This document shows, in pieces, positions 58,001 through 64,000 of a stretch of DNA of 64,000 nucleotides. This DNA comes from Acridotheres tristis (lineage: Eukaryota; Chordata; Aves; Passeriformes; Sturnidae), in NCBI GenBank assembly GCA_037013685.1, contig CM072898.1, positions 2,108,001-2,172,000 on the forward strand, in the 5' to 3' direction. Made by a program: the position numbers and the translations under genes. Position 1 is the first letter of the stretch. Each line of letters begins with the position of its first letter. Under the pieces are notes generated by a model. That model worked only from the letters and a program-made list of their open reading frames with translations, was not told the origin of the DNA and did not search any database.

Positions 58001-61000
58001 TTGAAGGCTCATCTGGAGCCCAGCACTGGGGCTTGGGTTCTGCTGTTCTGCTCCCTTAGAGCTGGTGGAAGTGGGCAGGCTTCTGTGCAGAGTGTGGGAA
58101 TAACCTTGTATTGCAGGAGGGAGGAACTCTGCAGGAGAAGGAGGGGGGAAACTGGAGCTACCTTTGGCTTGGTGTCACATTGCTAGAGTCAGAACTTGCA
58201 TAAAATCAGGATGGGCTCAGAGCTGCAGAGATCTTCCTTTGTTGTGTTCGTTTCCAAAGTATGTTGAGGAAAAAGAGTCTGCAATTCATTGGGAGCTCTA
58301 TGTGTTAAGGATGTTCAGGAACCTCCTAGCTCAGCTCAAAGTCCCAGGGGAAAACAAAAAAAAAGAGAGAATTCATCTTAATCTTTCAGCTCTGCTTTAA
58401 AATACCTGATTCTTCTGAGGTTTCATTTCATAGGATATTGATCATTCCATGTCAGTCTTGAGATTTTTCTGTGTTACAGCTTTGCTTCTGAAAGATTGCT
58501 TTATCCCAAGCATAGCACAAGTTCAGTCGTGGCTCTGCTTTGTAGTTCAGGCTCATCTCCTGTGCATAACTGCCCGCCCCAATCATGGGGGATTTCCCCC
58601 TTCATCAGAAGGCAATAAATCTTGAGCTTCTTTTGTTCTTTATGCATTTTTCTTCTATTTTTAATGTTAGCATCTCACTTGCTAGAACAATATATTATAA
58701 GAGTTCTGAATCCTTTTCCTGCTTTGGGGGCAGACTCCATCTGCAAGTTTTTGCCTGCTCACACAAAAAATAATAGTTTTTGGGAAGTAGCCAGTTCAAG
58801 GAGGGAAGCAAGTTAACAAATACCTAAACCTACAAATCCAACATTTCAATGCTAGACTGCAATGGGGTGGACCCATCTCAGGTGGCTGGCTTCTTGGTCA
58901 GCCACATCAGGCATTTAACAGCAGCATGTGTGAACCACCTGTTTCTCAGGTCACCTCATCATTAGAGTCACAAATGGATGATATTCATGAATTCTGGCAT
59001 TTTGGTACCATGCTGAATAAAATACACTGTTTACTCCAAGGAGTGAATTGTTCTGCTCTGCTTCTGGTGGGCAGGGGTTTGGAGAATCCAAATGGGTTTG
59101 AGTAGCAGACCTGTGGCAGACAGTTTGCTGATACACTTCAGTGCAGTTCAGTTCAGTGTTAACACTTTGTTGCTAATCTACCCCCTCCTTCTCAGCAGGG
59201 TGGCAGTAATTATCCTTTTCTGTCTGCATTTCTTGGGATAGATTGAGTAGGCACTCTCATACTTGTGGAACCACATAAATTAAAAACCAGTTAACTGTTA
59301 CTGTATTGTCATATGAAGACTGGATACAGGCCAAGCTTCAGTTTCTTCATGAAATGTTTTATGTTTTGTCATGTTGGGAGGGAAAACAAATCTAATGCTT
59401 TCCTTCAGAGAACCTCATTGATTCAGTCAGCTTTCTGAAGGTTAATTTGGGATGTGCAGATAGAGAAATTGTCCTATCAAAAGGGAGAAGATAGTCTAAT
59501 TTAACTCTTTTGGAAATTAAAGTGAAAAACATAATTTTTAGTGATGTTGAGATAGCTTATTTTAAAGGATCTCTAGACACATACTAAAAAAAAAAAAAAA
59601 TCAGACCAGAAATTTTGATTGACCTGAGAGCCAGACTGACAAGATTTGGTTCTCAGCTCTGTGTTGGTGAGGAGACAATTCTTCTTACCAAATTATAACT
59701 GACAATGATACTGAGCTTGTGCTAGCATAAGGTGCTTTCTTAACAGTAAATGTGATTTCAGCCTGAAAATAACATAATAAATTCACTGAATCGACTTTCT
59801 TCTGTAGTATACTCTTATAATTATAAGCCCTTCATTTTTGCCCAGGGCATCTACTTAGGAGATATCATAAAGTGGAAATAATCTTAATGTCACTAAATGA
59901 GAAAAGAATGATCATATTGCCTTGCAGAAAAACAAAATGGGAAGGGGGACTGAGGAAGGGACAGTACAGAATTATGTTTGCTGCACTCTTGTGGGCACCA
60001 GGAGAAAAATGCCCTTTATTTTTTCTGAGAATGATTCAAAAACGTGTTTGTATCAATGCTGCAGCTTCTCAGTAACAACTGGAATTTCTGACTATGCAGA
60101 TATAATGTACAGCCTTTGAGAAAATTGATAGCTTGGTCTCCATTACTGCTATTGAGGATTGGGTACATGGTGGCTGTTTTGGAGGTGTAAGTAGGAGGAA
60201 GAAGGGGAAGGTTTTCCTGAGAGCCTGTTGCCAAAAAAGAAATTTAAAAAATCTGATGTAAGCCAAAACTTAATGAAAGTAGGATATGAAACTTGCTTAT
60301 GGAAATTTACCACTGGATGCCACTGTTGCTTCACAGAATGTCATACTAAAATAACATCAGCTCTGCTGAAAAATTCTGCTTTTCCTTCACTCTCATCTTC
60401 TTAGTTTTTTATTACTTTAATCTTTGTTCATATCAAAGGAAAGGAGAAATCGTGCCCCACTTATTCTCTCCAGCAACATGGTGATATGGTTTCCATGTCT
60501 AGAAGTGACAGCTTGTCACAGGAAAGAAAAGGGAATGACACAAAATTTGGTTTTTTTTTTTCTTCCTCTTCTAAGGTAAAATATTTTTTCAGATAGAACA
60601 GAAAAACAGAAGAAAGGCTCAGATGAAAGAGCAGCCAATTTTCCTCGTAACTAAATTCCTTCTCTCTGTCTTTGAATACTGTGTTAATCACAACTAAATT
60701 TGGACACCGAGCCTTTATTCCTGTTCTAATGTCATCCTACAGAGCAGGGCAGGAGGTCACTTTTGCAAATACCTGTTTATTTCCTTTCCCAAGAGTTGGG
60801 CATTTTGTACCTGAAAGAATGTTTTTCACTCATTACAATCTTTTCCTCCTGGGGGAAGCAGGAAGGGTGAAGGTCGTCAGGTGAATTTTTGGTGGCTGTT
60901 GCTTGTTTTTACAGGTACATTTGTAATCTCCTGGTTAGCAATCCTGGGACTTCTTTTTTTCTGTCATACAGTACGGGTTCTTTTTGTTTTGGTTTGGTTT

Positions 61001-61279
61001 GGGTTTTTTTTGACTGAAGCAACCTCTGCGATGTAATTAATTTAATTAAATGAAAAGAAATAAAAATCCTAACATTCGAAGCGTAAGTTTCAGAGCAGAT
61101 AGTCTGGGTTTTCTATTCTGAATGCACCTAATTCTTGATATTTCCTATGGGGAAAGAAAAGAAATATGTTGGAAAAAGCCGTGAGAGATTTTTCTAGTGT
61201 CATGCCTGCCTTCTGCGGAGAGTCCAGCTTCTCTTTGCGCCTGCTTAATTGGGTAAGCACAAGTATTGTCGGTTCCATG
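55088..61279. other. intergenic sequence, AT-rich
   Basis: No gene was recognised. Pyrimidine-rich low complexity lies at 55780-55825. An X-box-like GTTGCTAGGCAAT lies at 56164-56176. A T/G-rich tract lies at 60975-61011, followed by a complex AT-rich block at 61012-61100 with GTAATTAATTTAATTAAATG. Short chance frames have no domain similarity. Confidence 0.6.
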
Positions 61280-61850
61280 AAGTGCCGGCCTAATTAGCGG
61301 CAGCGGGGATGTGGGGAAAGGCACAGACAAAGGGAATGCTGTATGGCGAGGGCTCGGAAGGAAGGAGCAGCACGTCCGGAGCGTGTGCGGGCTGGGCGGC
61401 AGCGCACACACAGCGGGGCCCGGCCCTGCCATGGAAACCGCACAGCATCCCTGCGGCTCCCGGGCTGCCCGCACACACAGCGACACCCGCACTGCCTGTG
61501 CGGGACAAGGCGACAGTGCCCGGCCCTGCCATGGAAACCGCACAGCATCCCTGCGGCTCCCGGGCTGCCCGCACACACAGCGACACCCGCACTGCCTGTG
61601 CGGGACAAGGTGACAGTGCCCGGCCCTGCCATGGAAACCGCACAGCATCCCTGCGGCTCCCGGGCTGCCCGCACACACAGCGACAGCCACACTGCCTGTG
61701 CGGGACAAGGCGACAGTGCCCGGCCCTGCCATGGAAACCGCACAGCATCCCTGTGGCTCCCGGGCTGCCCGCACACACAGCGACAGCCGCACTGCCTGTG
61801 CGGGACAAGGCGACAGTGCCCGGCCCTTCTGCTGCTTCACTGCTGCGTCC
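61280..61850. promoter_or_regulatory. distal CpG island built largely from a 100-bp tandem repeat
   Basis: CpG density rises sharply at 61280 and falls after 61850. Roughly 400 of the 570 bases are the tandem array listed separately. The unique left part (61280-61420) is also CpG-rich. No exon could be assigned. Confidence 0.5.
61398..61830. repeat. exact 100-bp tandem repeat, four copies plus partial ends
   Basis: Units start at 61421, 61521, 61621 and 61721 (CGGCCCTGCCATGGAAACCG), with a partial fifth from 61821 (CGGCCCTT, then diverging) and a partial copy at the left. Period is exactly 100 bp, and copies differ by only a few substitutions (for example CGACACCCG/CGACAGCCG, CTGCGGCTCC/CTGTGGCTCC, AAGGCGAC/AAGGTGAC). 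The GCCATGGAAAC core resembles an RFX X-box half. Open frames in three phases on each strand are by-products. Confidence 0.97.
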
Positions 61851-61943
61851 CACCAACCTGGGGATGGGGACTTTCTGTGCTTTCTGACACTGACCCCCTG
61901 CACAACACTGCTTTGACCTGAGGCCTTGGAGAAGGCTCTAAAT

Positions 61944-62380
61944 TTGAGTTAAAATCACAGGTGTGTAGTTAAATAGGAATGTGTGCTTTCATATAGTGAA
62001 GGGTTTTAAATTTGGGGTTTTTATAATATAGTAATAGGTGTGGGACAAGATGGAGGATTTTGGGTGGTGTTTCTTTCAGTGTTCATCCTCCTTCTCCTTC
62101 ATGGTTTCAGGCAGCAGTTTCTGGCTGGTCAGTCAGTGTCACACTGAGGGTCACGGGAATTTAGTTATTGGGTTAAAAGTATAAATAACATAAGTGATAT
62201 TTCTCTATTAGACTATTTAGCTTTAAGAAACCTTGTAGCTCGCTGGATCTTGCTCTATTTTACTCACTTCTAGCTGGTGGCTAGGAGTGTTGCTAAACTT
62301 TCTGGACTTTTGATAAGATTTAATAAACAACCAAGCCCAAACATGAGAAAATCCGTTTCCTTTGTGTGTTTTTTAATCCT
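61944..62380 (+). mobile_element. probable solo LTR, flanked by a 10-bp direct repeat
   Basis: GGCTCTAAAT is present at 61934-61943 and 62381-62390 and brackets the element. Inside, a TATA-like TATAAATA (62180-62187) is followed 140 bp later by an AATAAA polyadenylation signal (62322-62327), the arrangement expected of U3-R in a retroviral LTR. Text such as TTTAGTTATTGGGTTAAAAG and GTGTTGCTAAACTTTCTGG resembles songbird LTRs as I remember them. The termini are not clean TG...CA and the direct repeat is longer than the usual 4-6 bp, so borders may shift by several bases. No internal retroviral genes are present. Confidence 0.5.
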
Positions 62381-62390
62381 GGCTCTAAAT

Positions 62391-64000
62391 GAAGACAGAA
62401 GAGAATCCAGACAAACCACTGATAAAGTGGTGCACCACCGTTACATTTCACAACTGGTTCATGAGGCAAATGGAGGGAGAGGAAAACAAACAAGTAAATG
62501 CAGTAAGCTTGCTCTCAAAGATGGGCTGGCTGCCAGCTGCAGCACAATCCTCATGCTGGATGTCTGACAGCCAGAACGCTGTTTAATGATGTTACCATTC
62601 ACTGATAATTCCCCTCTCTCTTCTGGAGCTGAAGTTTTACCTGGATTAGATTTGTAATCTAAGTTTTGCAGTGCTCAGGTCTGGATGCTAATAGTGCCTC
62701 GCCGTGGGTTCTGAGGGGAAGGCTGCCAGCAGAGCTGCTGTTGATGCCTCATAAACTTGCAGCGGTGACCCAGATAACATTGTGACCGACACAGTAAGTT
62801 ACAGTGTCAGGAGGAATAAATGTCTCCTCCAGCCCCTCGCAGAGCTCCAGCTGTGCTGTGGTACCTGCCCTTAAGCCCCATCTACCCAAGAAGCTGATGG
62901 GCTCTGGGAGCTGCTGGGCTTTGCTCAGTTGTGAGCTAGTTGTACAAGTGAATTCAGAAAATACACAGGGCTTGCAATTATTCGGAAATTGCGGTAATTT
63001 AGTGTTCTTAATAAAGGACCTTTCCAAAATGGTTGCCTGGGCTCTGTCATGTCTCTTGAGAATTCCTAGCAGTCAACTGAATGTGACAGCTCTCTAAAGA
63101 GAACTTTTGTACCCTCACTCCTCATCTGCCACCCTCTGCTCGGGTCCTACTTCTGGCTTAGGCCAGGGAGAGGACTAGTTTTTAAATTACCTTTCCTGAA
63201 GCTCTGCAATCAGCCATTTCTCAATCTCACTTCTGTTCTGAGGTGGAAATGACAAGGTTTCTGTGGTGCTCATTTGTTATGCCATGCAGAGAGAGGGTTC
63301 CCCTGTTCTTTTGCAGTAGGACTGGTTTCATGGCTGAAGAATGCTAAGTGGTTCTGCGGTGGCTGGATGTGGGCTTGCTCAAACCATAACATGAGGTACA
63401 GCAATATAAAAGAAGCAGACATTTCTGGTATTTTTGGACAACAGCCTAAATATATCATCACTACTTTTTGTGGTTTGCAGCTGTCAGAGAAAAATAGCTA
63501 GATGAAGTTTAGCTTCAGCACAAGAGGGCCTGGGCTTTGCAATGTCGTGTGCACTGGTGAAAAGTGAGTAAGATGGAATGGAGCAGGATTCAAGCCTGTG
63601 TTTTTGAGAGGTTGTGGTCAGGGTAGTTAGCTAGCTAATGCAGAGGCAAAGCCAGAGAAGAATTAAAAAAGCATACCATACAAATGAAATAAATGAGCTG
63701 GTGCTGCCTCTTTTTTATTTTCTCCCTCATCCCTTGTCCATTTTAGAGTGAGTGGTGCAGAAGATCACTGCTGAACACTGTCCCCAGGCTTCCTCTACAT
63801 GGATATGTATGCAGAGATCAGCAATGCTTCCACAGCCTTTTCAGTGTTCCTTAAGTGTACAGAATTCAATCCCTACTGCATCAGGAGCCTTTTGAAGATG
63901 AAAATCACTGATTCTTAGCCATCTTTTGCTAACTGGAAGAGTTAATACGTGTATACAGTAATACCCACTGCCAGAAATGGCAAAGAAAATTTCTGTATCC
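62391..64000. other. intergenic sequence to window end
   Basis: GC-moderate, non-coding. No exon, RNA gene or recognised repeat was found up to the edge. Confidence 0.6.

Noticed and set aside
59184..59212. CTCF-like CAGCAGGGTGGCAG
   Set aside because: Needs an extra base inside the core to align with the CTCF motif.
61145..61921. Cysteine-rich frames up to 252 codons across the 100-bp repeat
   Set aside because: Open in three phases on each strand because the unit lacks stops; a 100-bp unit shifts frame each copy, so the apparent repeats are the same DNA read in turn.

Overview
This is vertebrate genomic DNA and almost certainly avian. It has widely spaced, spliced protein-coding exons in mostly single-copy non-coding sequence. 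It also carries two reverse-oriented CR1 LINE fragments (the characteristic bird LINE), several GC-rich minisatellites and a large CpG-island promoter cluster. One retroelement resembles songbird LTRs as I remember them, so a passerine is my best guess, but that is inference.

The only protein-coding gene I can support is KCTD15, on the minus strand and incomplete. Three consecutive coding exons are clear: 36952-37127 (initiator ATG at 37115-37113), 13012-13156 and 5245-5550. All have canonical GT/AG borders and compatible phases, and together they encode residues 1-205 of a BTB/POZ protein. The last coding exon, expected to hold about 50 residues, is not recognisable and should lie beyond the left edge. 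The introns are more than 5.2 kb, 7.46 kb and 23.8 kb. The largest splits the BTB domain.

Reading right to left along the gene, 41.0-44.6 kb is a broken CpG-island cluster, the probable KCTD15 promoter and 5' untranslated region. It has two good minus-strand splice donors (after 42727 and after 44041). From 37.1 to 41.0 kb is the 5' UTR intron, AT-rich with enhancer-like blocks. From 13.2 to 37.0 kb is the large intron, with an 18-20-bp minisatellite (19.6-20.3 kb), a possible solo LTR (26.3 kb), a 13-bp minisatellite (31.5-32.3 kb) and a hexamer array (36.0 kb). From 1 to 13 kb are the last two introns, with a 21-bp G-rich minisatellite at 3.9 kb.

To the right, 44.6-64 kb is upstream intergenic DNA with no supportable coding gene. 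It holds two distal CpG islands that each carry a tandem repeat (17-bp unit at 51.9-52.3 kb; exact 100-bp unit at 61.4-61.8 kb), two CR1 fragments (one with a clear 15-bp flanking duplication), an LTR-like insertion at 61.9-62.4 kb, and plus-strand splice-like signals that could belong to a divergent non-coding transcript. The long open frames inside the minisatellites are by-products of stop-free repeat units and are not annotated as genes. I found no tRNA, rRNA, CRISPR or intact mobile-element gene, and no sign of an unprecedented protein system. The unusual content is the repeat architecture and candidate regulatory DNA around KCTD15.
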